A stretch of DNA of 64,000 nucleotides, from positions 44,196,599 to 44,260,598 of the forward strand of contig NC_092640.1 of NCBI RefSeq assembly GCF_039555335.1. Direction: 5' to 3'. Shown piece by piece: positions 1 through 11,504 of this stretch; position 1 is the first letter of the stretch, and the number at the start of each line of letters is the position of its first letter. The notes beneath the pieces were generated by a model. The model was not told the DNA's origin, searched no databases, and saw only the letters and a program-made list of their open reading frames with translations. Position numbers and translations under genes: made by a program. Source of the DNA: Amphiura filiformis. Lineage: Eukaryota > Echinodermata > Ophiuroidea > Amphilepidida > Amphiuridae.

Positions 1-240
1 CTCTGTAAAGTGCTTTGATATATATACCACCTGCACTATATAAATCACATGTATTATTATTATTACCATATCATTTGACTATATTATCTTAGGTACCCTA
101 AAATGCATCTCCGCTGTATTTTTAAACTTTGCAAATCTGTAAATATTTTTGGAAAATATAGGTAAGCTTGCCCATTAAGGATTAAGGGTTTATCTTTTCA
201 ATTCTTTAGTTAAAGAATTTCATTTAAAATATTCAGATAT
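1..240. other. 3' flank of an upstream HNMT-like copy
   Basis: No gene is visible. The stretch matches the sequence downstream of copies 2, 3 and 4: the run from about 60 to 170 (ACCCTAAAATGCATCTC..., then GGAAAATATAGGTAAGCTTGCCC) recurs near 12290-12320, 17405-17515 and 32690-32720. In those places it lies between exon 3 and the 75-bp minisatellite. I infer that another member of the array lies just outside the window on the left. Confidence 0.5.
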
Positions 241-248
241 TAGAACAA

Positions 249-400
249 TTGCTATCTCACATGTGTTGTCTACTGAAGATAGTAAATGTAGTATGCTATC
301 TCCTGAAGATAGCCAACTTAGCATCATACGTACGTACTGAAGATAGCAAATGTAGCCTGAATGTAATGTTCTGAAGATATATTAAACTTAGTTATTGGCA
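249..400. repeat. 75-bp minisatellite, short array (about 2 units)
   Basis: Degenerate units contain the hairpin core CTATCTACTGAAGATAG and the phrase TGTAATGTTCTGAAGATATATTAAACTTAG. The same unit is found after every HNMT-like copy in the window. This is the shortest and most diverged array. Confidence 0.7.
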
Positions 401-735
401 AATTATTAAAAATTGATATTTTGACATTTAACAGTCCTCGAAGAAAACTTAATACATCTAATGATATGTACTTAAAGTGTTCGTATTGTAGCTGGGAGGA
501 AAAGCCGACCATTTGAAAATGTTGACCTTTTGTATTGAAGATATGCATTTTGTCCCCAAAAGACCTCGCCTACATTTGGTATCATTAACAAAAAGGGTAA
601 ATAAAAATTTTTTTTTTTTTTTTTTATCTTTCCCAAAAATCAAAATAATTTGATATCAGAAGGACATTCCTCGTGTTCAGAATTCAATTTGGTGTGCCTG
701 ATGTGCTCTCAAGTCCCATAAAAATATTGTGCAAA
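400..735. mobile_element. Degenerate copy of the TTAA palindromic element
   Basis: The stretch shares phrases with the full element at 1215-1873: AACAGTCCTCGAAG, GCTGGGAGGAAAAGCCGAC, TTGATATCAGAAGGACATTC and TGATGTGCTCTCAAGTCCCA. The centre has collapsed to a poly-T tract at about 606-625, and the ends are eroded. It has no coding content; short ORFs here come from the element. Confidence 0.6.
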
Positions 736-879
736 CGTCGCTATTCGACCCCTGGCTATTTGGCTATTGGCTATTTGTATTTACACATGTCCAATCTTAC
801 AATGCAATTAGCCAAATTCGTTGTGTTTGCCAGGTCAACAGAGCATGGTACAGTATTGTTTTTTTAAATGTAGATAGCT

Positions 880-940
880 GTGGGCATGACCTGTATACCA
901 TCACTATACGATATTACTGGTAATATTGCTACACTGCAAC
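880..940 (+). promoter_or_regulatory. Conserved block upstream of HNMT-like exon 1
   Basis: The bases before the start codon are shared by the three copies with an intact exon 1 (880-940, about 22275-22343 and about 39022-39090). All have a CATGACC element, then CTGTATAC, then CATTACTATA or a variant, ending in CTACACTGCAAC directly before ATG. This is either promoter/5' UTR or simply shared paralogous flank. CTGTATA could act as a TATA-like box, but no transcription start can be placed. Confidence 0.4.
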
Positions 941-3753
941 ATGGCTACAACAAATTTCAAAATGAAACATCCACCACCATTATACTGCAACAATGAGCAC
1001 TTTTCGATGGCTCTCAATACATATTATCAACACATAGGATATCCTGAAATACTTGCAAAATGGACAGAGGAAGAATTTGACTCAAGTGTAGTGAATGTTT
1101 TATCTAAAAGACTTGATGACAAACTTGATGATCAGCCATTACGTGTGCTAGGTGTGGGTAGCAGTGAAGGTAAGGCCAAATGGAAATTTATTCATTTATA
1201 ACATTCGGCGTTAAGGGATGGGGTATGAACGTTTGGACAGTATTTATTGTGGGACATTAGAGCACATCAGACATATCGAATTGCATTGTGAATACGAAGA
1301 ATGTCCTTCTGATATCAAATAATTTTGATTTTTTGAAATTCGCAATGTAATACACATTTTATGGCAAATGATTACAAATTGATATTTTTGATATTTAACC
1401 GTACTCGAAGTAAACTTTATAAATCTGATGATTTATACTTCAAGTGTATGTAGGTGGGATGAAAAGCCGACGATCAATTGAAAATTATGACCTTTCGTAT
1501 TGAAGATATGGATTTTTTTCCCAAAAACCAAAAAAAATTTTGGGAAAAAAAAAAAAAAAATCCATATCTTCAATATGAAAGGTCAAAATGTTCAATTGAT
1601 CGTCGGCTTTTCCTCCCAGCTACATACACTTTAAGAATATATCATTAGATTTATAAAATTTACTTCGAGGACTGTTATATATCAAAAATGTGAAAATATC
1701 CAAATTTAATAATTTGTCATAAAATTTGTATTATATCGTGAATTTCAGAAAATGAAAATTATTTGATATCAGAAAGATATAACGTATTCAGAATGCAATT
1801 CGATATGTCTGATGTGCTCTCATGTCCCACAAAAAATACTGTCGAAACGCTCAAAACACTCATTCCAGATCCCTTAACGCCAGGCAAAAACCAATATTGA
1901 CAAACAATAATATGAAGGGTATACTCTATATAATTATGCTTTATATGTTGATGCTTTATATATTACTCGTATTACTCGCGTATCTGTATGGTTTTTTTAA
2001 TGTTATGCAGGGCCCCGTGTAAGAACAGCATTTTAGCTGATCGGGCCACCCTGGGTAAATGTGATGCAATAAATAAATAAATAAATAAATAAATAAAGGG
2101 ATGCCTAAAGTACCATATGGTCTTCCTTTATTTATTCATTTTATTTACTAGGCTTCATCACTGGCATTACAATATTATGAGCATACAATCTAAAACAATT
2201 AAAATATATTGCACATATTACAGAATATGAGGGTAGCATACGCTACACAAGGTGACTTTTAATCAGAAAAACAACAGCCAACCATGTATGTATGCATTGT
2301 TTGTATAATTATATTATATTAGTTATTTGGAAAATTCCACGTTTTTGTGTAGTTTTTTTATTAATGTATTGTGAGTTTCATCAGAGGTTAACTAAAATGT
2401 AGATTTCAGTATAGTTATCACACTTGGTGGATGTGTTCACCATTAAGCACTTAAAATTTTCCAGGTCAGGATAAGGTTATCTGGAGTTAACTGAAAATTG
2501 TCAAAGAAGTTTCCCAAGGACTTTAGTACATATATTAGTACTCAAACAGCTAATACATTTTTCCCAATAGGTAATCAAGAAACTTTACTGCTGTCGAAAT
2601 TGAAAACCAAATTCTCTCGAATATCTGCAACTGTCATTGAACCAAACACAAAGCAGCTCTCCGTATATCAAGACATGGTACATCAGAAAAGCAGTGACAT
2701 TACTGGCATTGAATACAAGTGGCACAACCAAACCTTCCAAGAGTTTGTAACATCTATAGAAACAGGGCATAAGTACCATTTCATCACCATTGTCCATGCC
2801 ATATATTTTGTGGGGGAAGTGGAAGAAACAGTCAGAAAATTGTACGAGTTTTTGGAACCAGGCGGGATAATATTCTTGGTAGCTTTAACAGGTAAGACTT
2901 AGTTTGGCTTGGGTAGGGACATGTCTACTATAATTGACGATCGAACTAAAAGATTAATTTGTGTATGACGTTCTGTCCACTAGACCAAAAATGCCGTACT
3001 GCGCAACCAATCACGTCGCGCCTTTGCCCTGACGTCAGGCGCAAACTAGTCTTTTTTAAGTCGGTCTTCAATAATTATTATAGAGTCTATGTCTTTTTGA
3101 CATTGGAGTGGATCAAGTGTTTTCGCTCACAGAACAACTTTTCACAAACAAAAGCGCGAAAAAAAAAAATTGCAATTTAAAAGGTATATGAGACAAATTT
3201 TTGTTCACCCTTGACACCTTTTTTTTTTCTAGTCCGAGGTGGAGCAAATTTTTTAAGGAGCTCTTGCACTTTGTTTTTAGGGGATGAAAAATTACAATAA
3301 TCTTTCCTCAAGACGATAAGCAGTGTATTCCTTCATATTTCTGTTGTAGACTCCGGTGCCGGATTGCTTTCGAAGACATTTCCACATATAGCTGTGGAAG
3401 AGCAGACTCCAACAAATACTACTGAACCACAGAAGATAAAGACAAACTATCTTATCACCTCTACAGATGTGAAATCTGTTCTCAGCAAGTACCAAATGGC
3501 CTATACTCAATCTTCTTACACAGAATCAGCAGATGTAACTCCCTGCTTCAACCAAGTTAAGATGACACCTGAGACGAAGCTTCTACTTGATGTCATCACT
3601 GTGACAGTGAAGTTTCAAGAATCAGTATCAGACGAAATCTTCAATCAAGTCATGGATTTTATCAAACGTAATTCACGTGTCAAGAAAGGTGACCAAGGTG
3701 ACGATAAATATTACTTTGATAGTAAATGTGATATTTTAGTAATATCAAAGTAG
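941..3753 (+). CDS. HNMT-like methyltransferase, copy 1 (intact, 3 exons, 317 aa)
   Basis: Exons are 941-1169, 2571-2891 and 3350-3753, all joined in phase 1, with GTAAG donors and TTTCCCAATAG and CTGTTGTAG acceptors. The coding total is 954 bp, a little longer than the 292-residue human HNMT. Exon 1 ends in the SAM-binding motif I (VLGVGSSEG). Exon 2 carries the acidic-loop region VIEPNTKQLSVYQ, matching VVEPSAEQIAKY of HNMT, and the strand around FITIVHAIYFV. Exon 3 carries the substrate-binding C-terminal part, including the match to LLWDFLTETCNF, and ends in CDILVISK. The start is chosen because MAT/MAK follows CTGCAAC in three paralogs. The product should be a cytosolic SAM-dependent small-molecule N-methyltransferase. 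HNMT or carnosine N-methyltransferase-like activity is possible; the substrate is not certain. No inactivating change is visible. AATAAA occurs 45 and 75 bases past the stop. Confidence 0.85.
1215..1873. mobile_element. Long fold-back MITE with TTAA target duplication (659 bp)
   Basis: The element is an almost complete palindrome centred near 1545 and flanked by TTAA on both sides (1211-1214 and 1874-1877). Its ends read GGGAT...ATCCC. Both arms contain GTGGGACAT, AGAGCACATCAGACATATCG and GAAAAGCCGACGATCAATTG, or their complements. TTAA duplication is typical of piggyBac-type integration, although piggyBac ends normally begin CCC. It lies in intron 1 of copy 1. Related copies are at 400-735, 18978-19297 and 36409-36846. 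Confidence 0.85.
2066..2098. repeat. (AAAT)n microsatellite
   Basis: About eight AAAT units form a short simple repeat in intron 1 of copy 1. Confidence 0.9.
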
Positions 3754-3797
3754 GTAATGTGTGCCGAGATTTAACCCAGTCAACCACAGTTGGCAAT

Positions 3798-3833
3798 AAT
3801 AAAATTTAGGGAAGTGGGCAAAAATACAATAAA
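3798..3833 (+). terminator. Candidate polyadenylation signals of copy 1
   Basis: AATAAA is present at 3798-3803 and 3828-3833. The second lies in the phrase CAATAAACA(A)CATAAA, which is conserved after the stop of copies 2 (12125), 3 (about 16799), 4 and 5. It is missing downstream of copy 6. Confidence 0.5.
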
Positions 3834-4189
3834 CAACATAAAAATTGGACATACAATAAGTTCATAACTAAAATGTCAGGGACTTGGGGTTTCAGTAAGC
3901 CCAGATACTGAACAAGTTTACTCAATTTTCAAAATTTCCAACTTCAGTATGAGTGGATCAGATCATGTCACATTCAGACCTGTGTAAAAAGCAACAGATA
4001 ACGCTCTCACTTTATTCATATATTGAACTATTAACAGTTGAATTTCCCGTATCAACTGGTAAATGAATTATATGTTTAATCAGAATCTTTTAATTTTATA
4101 TAATGTATATCACAAAGTGTTCTGAGCCAGCGGATATATATTTTTAAACAGTAATTTTATTTAAAATATTCAGACATTAGAGCAATTGC

Positions 4190-4690
4190 AATCTTCTGAA
4201 GTAGTATTATAGTAAATGCTATGGACTAAATATAGCAAACATATAGGCCTATAGTATAGAATGAATGTAGTATTCTGAAGATAATATTAAACTTAATGCC
4301 ATGTGCTATCTACTAAAGATAGCAAACTTAGTATCATATGCTATCCACTGAAGATAGCAAACGTAGTATATTATGAATGTAATGTTCTGAAGATCAACTT
4401 TAGTACCATATGCCATCTACTGAAGATAGTAAACGGAGTATCATTTACTATCCACTGAAGATAGCAAACGTTGTATATTATGAATGTAATGTTCTGAAAG
4501 TAAACTTTAGTACCATATGTCATCTACTGAAGATAGTAAACTGAGTATCATTTACTATCCACTGAAGATAGCAAACGTAGTATATTATGAATGTAATGTT
4601 CTATATTAACTTTAGTACCATATGCTATCTACTGAAGATAGCAAACTTAGTAGTATGCTATCTACTGAAGATAGCAAACGTTGATTGATG
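4190..4690. repeat. 75-bp minisatellite, 3' flank of copy 1 (about 6-7 units)
   Basis: Degenerate units are built on TGCTATCTACTGAAGATAGCAAACGTAGTAT and GAATGTAATGTTCTGAAGAT. Unit length varies by deletion. The position, several hundred bases after exon 3, is the same as for the arrays behind copies 2, 3 and 4. Confidence 0.85.
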
Positions 4691-5261
4691 GGAAGACCGC
4701 CATCCCCATGCCACTGTATGCCAAATTGAGTGATTTTTAACATCTCAGAAACTCAAGTATTCAAATCATGTTAGAGAGGCCATTTTGACAGAGAATTTTA
4801 GGCTATGGACAGCGCTCCCATTTAGAGGGAAAAGGTCATTGAACATTGCACAGAGGGTCAAGTTCAAAATTACTCAAACTTGTTCAAATCCACACCATCG
4901 TAATTCTCTTGCAATAAGGATTCATATTCAGAAAAAAGTATATCATAGGTCTAATTTTCCCCGCTCTCATTTTGATGAAAATAATCTACCTAGAGTGTTT
5001 TGGTAACCAGATAATACAACAATTATCGTCAAGGTCAATGAAAGGGCTCAATAGAACTTAATGGGTATTGTCATATTTGATGTGTTTCCAATGTAACGAA
5101 ACATCCTACATAGAGCAAACTATTATTTTTCTGATTTATCATGGAAAGTCAAATAATTTGAGACGATTTTCAACAAAATCGGTGCAATTTTCATTTCTAC
5201 TTTTGAATCCTTATGACTTAAGGCCAAAAAAATAGTTTGCTTGCCCTCAAATGAATTTTAA
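4691..5261. other. Intergenic DNA, no recognised feature
   Basis: I see no gene and no clear repeat structure. The last part (5220-5261) recurs at 36850-36892, where it continues directly into the sequence found here after 6550. Confidence 0.5.
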
Positions 5262-6547
5262 CTAGTTTTTCGACGCACAGCGTCGACTGTGATGCCTCCA
5301 CCAAAGAGAGCGATGTGGTACTCAAAAGTTAAAACAAAGCTTCAAGCCTCAAGGACAGATTGTATTTGACCTCAGATGACCCATGGATGACCCCAAAACA
5401 ACCTTCCAATGACTCCTGGGTGACCCTGGATGACCTTTAAAGAATTTGGCTCTAAATGGTGACAATACCCACCAAGTTTCAAGCAATAGGACAAATATTA
5501 AGAATTTGACCTCAGATGACCCCTGGATGACCTTTCAAAAAAAGTGTACAATTTCCTGGCCCCAATACACCTTTTCACCAAGTCCCATCACTGTATATTA
5601 GCACATTATGCAAATTAGCTAAGTACTTCATTTGCATATTTTGCACCAAAATCTGCTGCATTATTGGATTCCACCAAAGTGCATCACATATGCCATACCA
5701 CTTCCGAGAAATATGTGGTGGACATTTTGACGAAATGACCCTCCAAAAATGTGGCTCTAAATGTTGACTGTACACATCAAATTTCATGCCCATATGACAG
5801 TTTTCACTAATTTGACCTCAGATGATCTCTGGGTGAACCCGGATGACCCCAAAATTACCCTCCAAAAAGTTGGCTCTAAATGTTGACTGTGCCTACCAAA
5901 TTTCCTTCCCATACGACTGTTTGTACTAATTTGAGCTCAGATGACCCCTGGATGACCTTGGATGACCCCAAAATGAAGTTCCAAAAATTTGGCTCTTAAT
6001 GTTGACTGTACCCACCAAGTTTCATGCCCATACGACAATTTTTAATAATTTAACCTCAGATGACCCCTGGGTGACCCCAGATGACCCCAAAATGACCTTC
6101 CAAAAATTTGGCTCTAAATGTTCACTGTACCCACCAAGTTACATGGCCATATAACAGTTTTTGCTAATTTGACCTCAGATGACCCCTGGATGACCTCAGG
6201 TGACCTTGACCTACTAATCAATACACACTAGTTCTGCCTGGGGTCAAGATGCACCCACCCATCAAGTTTGAGGAACGTGCGACCCCTAGTCTTCGAGAAA
6301 ATAGGTAAATAAGGAAAATGGTCCCCTGAGCTCAAATGACCTTTAACCTCAGTATATGACCTTGAACCCCACACACCCCAAAACAAAGTAGCCAGAGTTT
6401 CAGACCATGACCCACCTATCCTGAAAATCTGAAGTCAATCCGCCCACCCATGCCCGAGAAGCATCTGGACGGAAGCACGGAAGCACGGAAGGACGGAAGC
6501 ACGGAAGGACGGACATTACAAAAACAGTATGCCTTGCGGTGGAGGCA
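5262..6547. mobile_element. 1.29-kb inserted repeat with GACCTCAGATGACC tandem core
   Basis: The interior is about seven imperfect units of some 125 bp built on TTTGACCTCAGATGACCCC, TGGATGACC, TTGGCTCTAAATG and CACCAAGTTTCATGCCCA. The ends contain GCCTCCACC (5296) and GGTGGAGGC (6538). The paralogous locus at 36885-36905 lacks the whole block and runs from GAATTTTAA straight into TAATCGGGTCGG, so TAA is the likely 3-bp duplication. A TAA/TTA duplication fits PIF/Harbinger, but no good terminal repeat supports that assignment. Minus-strand ORFs here are not coding. Confidence 0.6.
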
Positions 6548-6609
6548 TAAAAATCGGGTCGGTCGGTCGGGATTTTTAAAATTACTAGCAAATTCTACTG
6601 TTTGTATTA

Positions 6610-7040
6610 ATGAAGGCTCAAGGGTGCCACAGTGCATGTAGGAACACTCAGGTCTCCACGCTTTATTGAATGGCGAGGTGATGAGGTCATCGGCTCCGTT
6701 CTGCCTGATAGGCCCAACTTGAACTCTCTCAACTGCCAGGTAGATACACTTGGTAGGGTGCCACAGTGCATGTAGGCACACTAAAGATCCCCACGCTTTA
6801 TTGAATGGCGAGGTGAGGTCATCGGCTCCGTTCTGCCTGAGTAGGCCCAACTTGAACTCTCTCAACTGTCAGGTAGATACACTTGGTAGGGTGCCACAGT
6901 GCATGTAGGCACACTAAAGATCCCCACGGTTTATTGAATGGCGAGGTGAGGTCATCGGCTCCATTCTGCCTGAGTAGGCCCAACATGAACTCTCTCAACT
7001 GTCAGGTAGGCACACTTGCTAGGCAGGTACTCAAGGGTGC
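6610..7040. repeat. About 125-bp tandem repeat, 3 units
   Basis: Each unit runs GGTGCCACAGTGCATGTAGG, then CACGCTTTATTGAATGGCGA, then GTTCTGCCTGAGTAGGCCCAA and CTCTCAACTGTCAGGTAG. A single unit remains at the paralogous position 36960-37105. The following GAGTTGTGGGGCGAGTTGT stretch (7210-7400) is also shared, at 37290-37410. Confidence 0.8.
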
Positions 7041-7382
7041 CACAGTACACTAGATCTGACCTGTGTGATCAAAGATGGCAACAAAATATCTGACTGTGAC
7101 AGACTGACCTCCTGATTTTGCATCCAAAAGGCAACTGCAATGGAAGATACGCCTCAATAGAGATATCAAATTGTTATTTACACAATACGCATAGGGATAT
7201 ATGGGATTGTCCAAGTGGCGAGTTGTGTTTTGGCGAGTTGTGGGGCGAGTTGTAGAGTGAGTTTTAGGCAAGTTGTGAAGCGAGTTGTGGAGTAAGTTGT
7301 GTTTGTTATACTTGTTGTAAGTGCATGGTCGAGTTGTGAAGGCAGTTGTTGGGCTAGTGGTTGTAATAATTACAGATGCGAG

Positions 7383-8082
7383 CAGTGGCGTAGGTTCATT
7401 TAAGGCAGTCGGTAGAGTTAAGTTAGCTCAATCGTTAAGGCGTTCGACTATGGTGCGAGAGGTTGCGGGTTCGAACCCTGGTGTTGCCAATATCTCGTGG
7501 AAAAATTGAGTTAGCTTGAAATCCCCCCTGGACAAGGAACTTCATGTTAATTGTCTCGTTGTAACCCGTACGAAACTCGGGGAGCTGATCCTGGTTGCGA
7601 TGGTTAATTGTGGAATGTCTAGGGTGTGCGCTCTTGTAGCAGCAAAGTCCCTGATTTGTTGTTAAATGGTTTATGGAATGATGTGGGGCCGTAGTGGTCA
7701 GCGACAACCTGTAAAGTGGGCGGAGGCTTGTGGATCAACGTCTAGGCGTTGTGCCTGTGCGTAGCGCACTATAAATCACTGCGCTTTTCTTTTTTAGACG
7801 GAAGGCGTTGGTGAAAAAAGAATCGGGTTTACAATAGACTATTTTTGGCCCAGGGTGACAGAAAAAAGGGGAGAATAAAAAAAAAATGATGAAAAATTGT
7901 GAATTATACATTAAAAAAATGTGTGTTTTTATGTTGGTACCCCCTATTAACCTTTTTTTTTGCTCTTCACTTTTTGAAACCATGCAAAATCAACAAATAA
8001 TAACTTCCGCCGGCAAAAAATATTTCCGTCGGTACATTTACTAGTTGTGCCCCCCGGTTCCAAAATCCTGGCTACGCCACTG
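7383..8082. mobile_element. hAT-type non-autonomous transposon with 8-bp TSD (SINE nested inside)
   Basis: Inverted ends CAGTGGCGTAG and CTACGCCACTG are flanked by a perfect 8-bp duplication GATGCGAG (7375-7382 and 8083-8090). The paralogous locus near 37470 has one GATGCGAG and no insert. An 8-bp duplication with CAG-starting ends is the hAT signature. There is no transposase ORF. A tRNA-derived SINE lies inside at 7419-7797. Confidence 0.88.
7419..7797 (+). mobile_element. tRNA-derived SINE
   Basis: The 5' part is tRNA-like: an A-box region AGTTAGCTCAATCGTTAAGG and a B box GGGTTCGAACCCTGG. A tRNA-unrelated body follows, and the 3' end is GCACTATAAATCACTGCGC then a T-rich tail. A second copy lies in the opposite orientation at 27592-27982. 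Length is about 380 bp. The family name is not known to me. Confidence 0.8.
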
Positions 8083-8090
8083 GATGCGAG

Positions 8091-8577
8091 TATTAATCAA
8101 AGTTAATTTTGAACGTGATGAACACTATATTGGAGCAATGCAGTAGTGTGAAAGTATTTTTCCAATAAGCTACTCCATTCAGATGTACAGATGTAATAAA
8201 ATATTTATTAAATAGGCCTATGTGGATTTATATGTCAAATTTGTTTTCTCAGTATAAAGATACCTTAATGTTTATGGTCGGTTGCTGTATACCACAGTTA
8301 TGAACGTTTAAAAATGGTATCAGGACTTTTGGGACACCCTGTACGTTCAGTCGCTACAACAACAAAAAATGAAACTACAATTCAACCTATAACTTTCTCC
8401 AAAATCACTCCACTATCTACAACAGAGACAATAGCTACAAGTGAAGTGAAGTGAAGTCCTGGGGGGCACTCCAACTTTGGAGGTGACGCGTATGTAGGGC
8501 TGTTAAGACCCCTTTTTCAGCATCGCTGTCACCCAAAGACCCCATATTTTTTCCGAACACATGCTCTGTCACCCAAA
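8091..8577. other. Upstream flank of copy 2, shared with copy 6
   Basis: 8220-8455 repeats 38745-38995 (TTATGGTCGGTTGCTGTATA, GGGACACCCTGTA, CTACAACAACAAAAAATGAA, AAGTGAAGTGAAGT). At about 8458 the match stops and unrelated sequence with two CTGTCACCCAAAG phrases replaces the promoter and almost all of exon 1. No gene is seen. Confidence 0.6.
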
Positions 8578-9660
8578 GCAGTGGTGAAGGTATGGCAAAT
8601 GGAAATTTATTTATCTATTTATAACATTCGGCGAAACCCAATATTAACAAAAAATACATTGAAAGGATGCTTAAAATACCCATACCAATCATACTCGCAT
8701 CAAAACATCATGGTTAATTTAAATTAAACGGTCGTGTTAAGCATTTTAACTGCAATCCAAAGCCAGCAGTCCACTTGCACAGCTAGCAAACAGAACGGGT
8801 ATACTAAAAAGATCAGATGTGAAAAATCTATCAATTATGCAAAAATTAATTGAAGTCTGTGTTTTATGTAATAGCTAGAGTGTGTATATACGATGGGCGT
8901 GTGGACTATGGAGAAGTATAGGCTTTGTTGGATTGTAATGAAATTTGGTGGATATACACTCCAGCTATTCAAAATGAAAACTACAAACACATTTTATTCA
9001 ATATAAACTTCTTGTTTTCATGCCATGTATGCATTGTTTGTATATTACTTCACATGTATGCATTATTTGTATATTGGTTATTCCGTTTGCATTTTGTATA
9101 TTTTTGTATAGTTTTCTATGTTTCTGTATATACTTTTTTAAGAACTCTGTTCTTTGTGGGACACTTAATAAATAATGTCTGTAATCGTTATCGGAGTTGG
9201 TGGATGTGATCACCATTTAGCTCTAACAATTTTCAAGGTCATGATAAAGTATGAGGTTAACTGATAATCGAAGTAGTTTCCCTACTAGAATTGGATATAT
9301 ATCTTAGAACTTAAAAAGCTAATATAATTTTCCCAATAGGTAACCAAGAAACTTTACAATTGATGAAATTGAAAACTAAATTCTCTCGAATATCTGCAAC
9401 TGTCATTGAACCAAACACAAATCGGATCTCCAAATATCAAGACATGGTACATTAGAAATGCAGCGACATTACCGGGATTGAATATGAGTGGCACAACCAA
9501 ACCTTCCAAGAGTTTATGAGATCTACAGAACCAGAGCAGAAGTATCATTTCATCACCATTGTCCGTGCCATGTATTATGTGGGTAAAGTAGAAGAAACGG
9601 TCAAAACATTATATGAGTTATTGGAGCCTGGCGGGATGATCTTCATGGTAATACAAGCAG

Positions 9661-11130
9661 GTATGTAAAGTACTCATGTTTGAAAGTGGGACATTTATAA
9701 AAAAAAATACCAATAATTGAAATTGGACCAATATTTCTATACGCGGTACCAAGGCCAAATATTCTCAAGACTGTTACGTGTTGTGTAATTTTGGCTCAAG
9801 ATTCACACAATTTGGTAAACTTAGCGATAAATTTGATTCCTCAAAAAGGCATCCTTATCATATGCATACCAGAAGGATGAAAATGAGACCCATTTCCTGG
9901 GCGTGTCCATTCACTTGTACATCCCCATATAGTCATTTGTACTGAGACCCGAGTCAATAAAGCTTAGATTTCAGGGCCAGTGTATGAGTACCATATTTAT
10001 ATCACTAGTCTTTAAAAAGACAAAGTTCACGGATCAGGTGTATAGTAATTTGTTCTAACTTTCAGTTTTAATATCTAACCTATTCTGCACTGATTTGACA
10101 ATAAATAAGTGATCATAGAGGCATAATGATACCTACATCCTGACTCTGGATGATAATTTAAAAAAACAAAAACTTATTTTGCATTAAGGCTATTAAGCCA
10201 CATGCAGGAAACAAATTAGGCTTTTTTTAGCCTTTTAATGCTGTGCAGTAGTCCCTACAGGTCCAGAATGACACATTCTATGTCACATCCATCATTAGAA
10301 AAAGTTGGAGGAAATCTCCTATTAACATCTGTATGGTGAATTGACTACGTAATAATCATACACTCAAATGTATAGGCCAACTGCACGTATTCGAAAGTCG
10401 TATATTGCTAAGCAAATGTATTTGGGCCAAAATATCACAATTAATATTGATTTGAATATGTTTTCTTCATATTTCATGCAAAAAAACCCCAAATAAAATA
10501 TAAAAAACTTAACAAACCGACTCACGCTCACGTACCTGATGTAATTTCAACCAATCATTTCACTGTTTTGAAGTGAATGTGGATGGCGTCATCCTACCAT
10601 TCATACTACAGTTCATTCATAAAAATACCAAAATCGATAGTATCGACCATGAGCCAAATTTGGACACCATCCGGGTATTTTGCCTTCATTTACCATGCAA
10701 TATTCAAAATATACCACTATAATCATAATGCCCATATTTGGCAAACCATTTCACAAATATTATACACAAGTGCGATAAAAATTCTGTATAATTTTTGACA
10801 CGGAAAAGAGCTACCTTCTCTTTTGATGTTTACTGAGGTATACCAGGGTGTAGCCTTCAGCACGTAAAATTGGGAAATCTATTTAGCATAACAAAGGGTT
10901 AGTTCCTGATACACTGTGGAGCAAGGAAAGTGGTTATTTGCATAGTAAATACACTATTAAATCACGGCGAGATGTACATTGGGTGATGATGTTAAAGCTC
11001 ATTAGAGTTCGTCACTCGGTCTATTGCAATGTGATGCATTTAATGAAGCTTATATACACTTAGCATGCTTAGCGCGCAATGCTAATTGCCACCTCTATCG
11101 CATACGCAATCAACACGGTTACAATATTTA
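9661..11130. other. Intron 2 of copy 2, paralogous intron sequence
   Basis: The first 300 bases match the intron-2 starts of copies 4 and 6 (TGTGCAATTTTGGCTC, CCCCATATAGTCATTTGTA). 11030-11110 matches 45640-45810 (TTTAATGAAGCTTATATA, CGCAATGCTA). No ORF or RNA gene is recognised. Confidence 0.6.
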
Positions 11131-11363
11131 TTTTGATTTGTGAAATCTTTATTGGGGGATTTAAACTACTTCAATGACAAGCACTGCTTTCCAAGCAGGC
11201 CCTCATACAATTATATTTAAAACATTTTTACAGAATATTTACAAAATAACATGCTATTTAGTAATTTATACAAAAACATCAATAATAAGTGTGAAAGAAA
11301 ATAAATATATCTCAAGTACATGAACGATATAAATCTAAAAATACATACAAAATAAATAAATGA

Positions 11364-11504
11364 TTATAATTCAGCAGCAGTAATAATGCTTGTCTTGAAT
11401 TGATGCAAATACAGTGTTTCAAGGTTTACACGATATGATGGTGGCAAGTTGTTCCATAAGTTTGCAGCTCTTACAATAAATGTACGTTTACCACTGTTAG
11501 AATT
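11364..11504 (-). pseudogene. LINE reverse-transcriptase C-terminal fragment
   Basis: Read on the minus strand, the 46 codons before a stop give an RT tail of non-LTR retrotransposon type: a KRTFIVRAANLWNNLPPSYR segment followed by a leucine-containing stretch and FKTSI. The LWNxLP motif is characteristic of the region downstream of the RT domain in CR1/L2/RTE-like ORF2 proteins. The fragment is 5'-truncated. The TTTATT-rich plus-strand flank (11130-11360) may be its 3' UTR. Confidence 0.6.

Noticed and set aside
6416-6865. 149-aa minus-strand ORF
   Set aside because: It spans the end of an inserted repeat and the 125-bp tandem units, and has no homology I can recognise.
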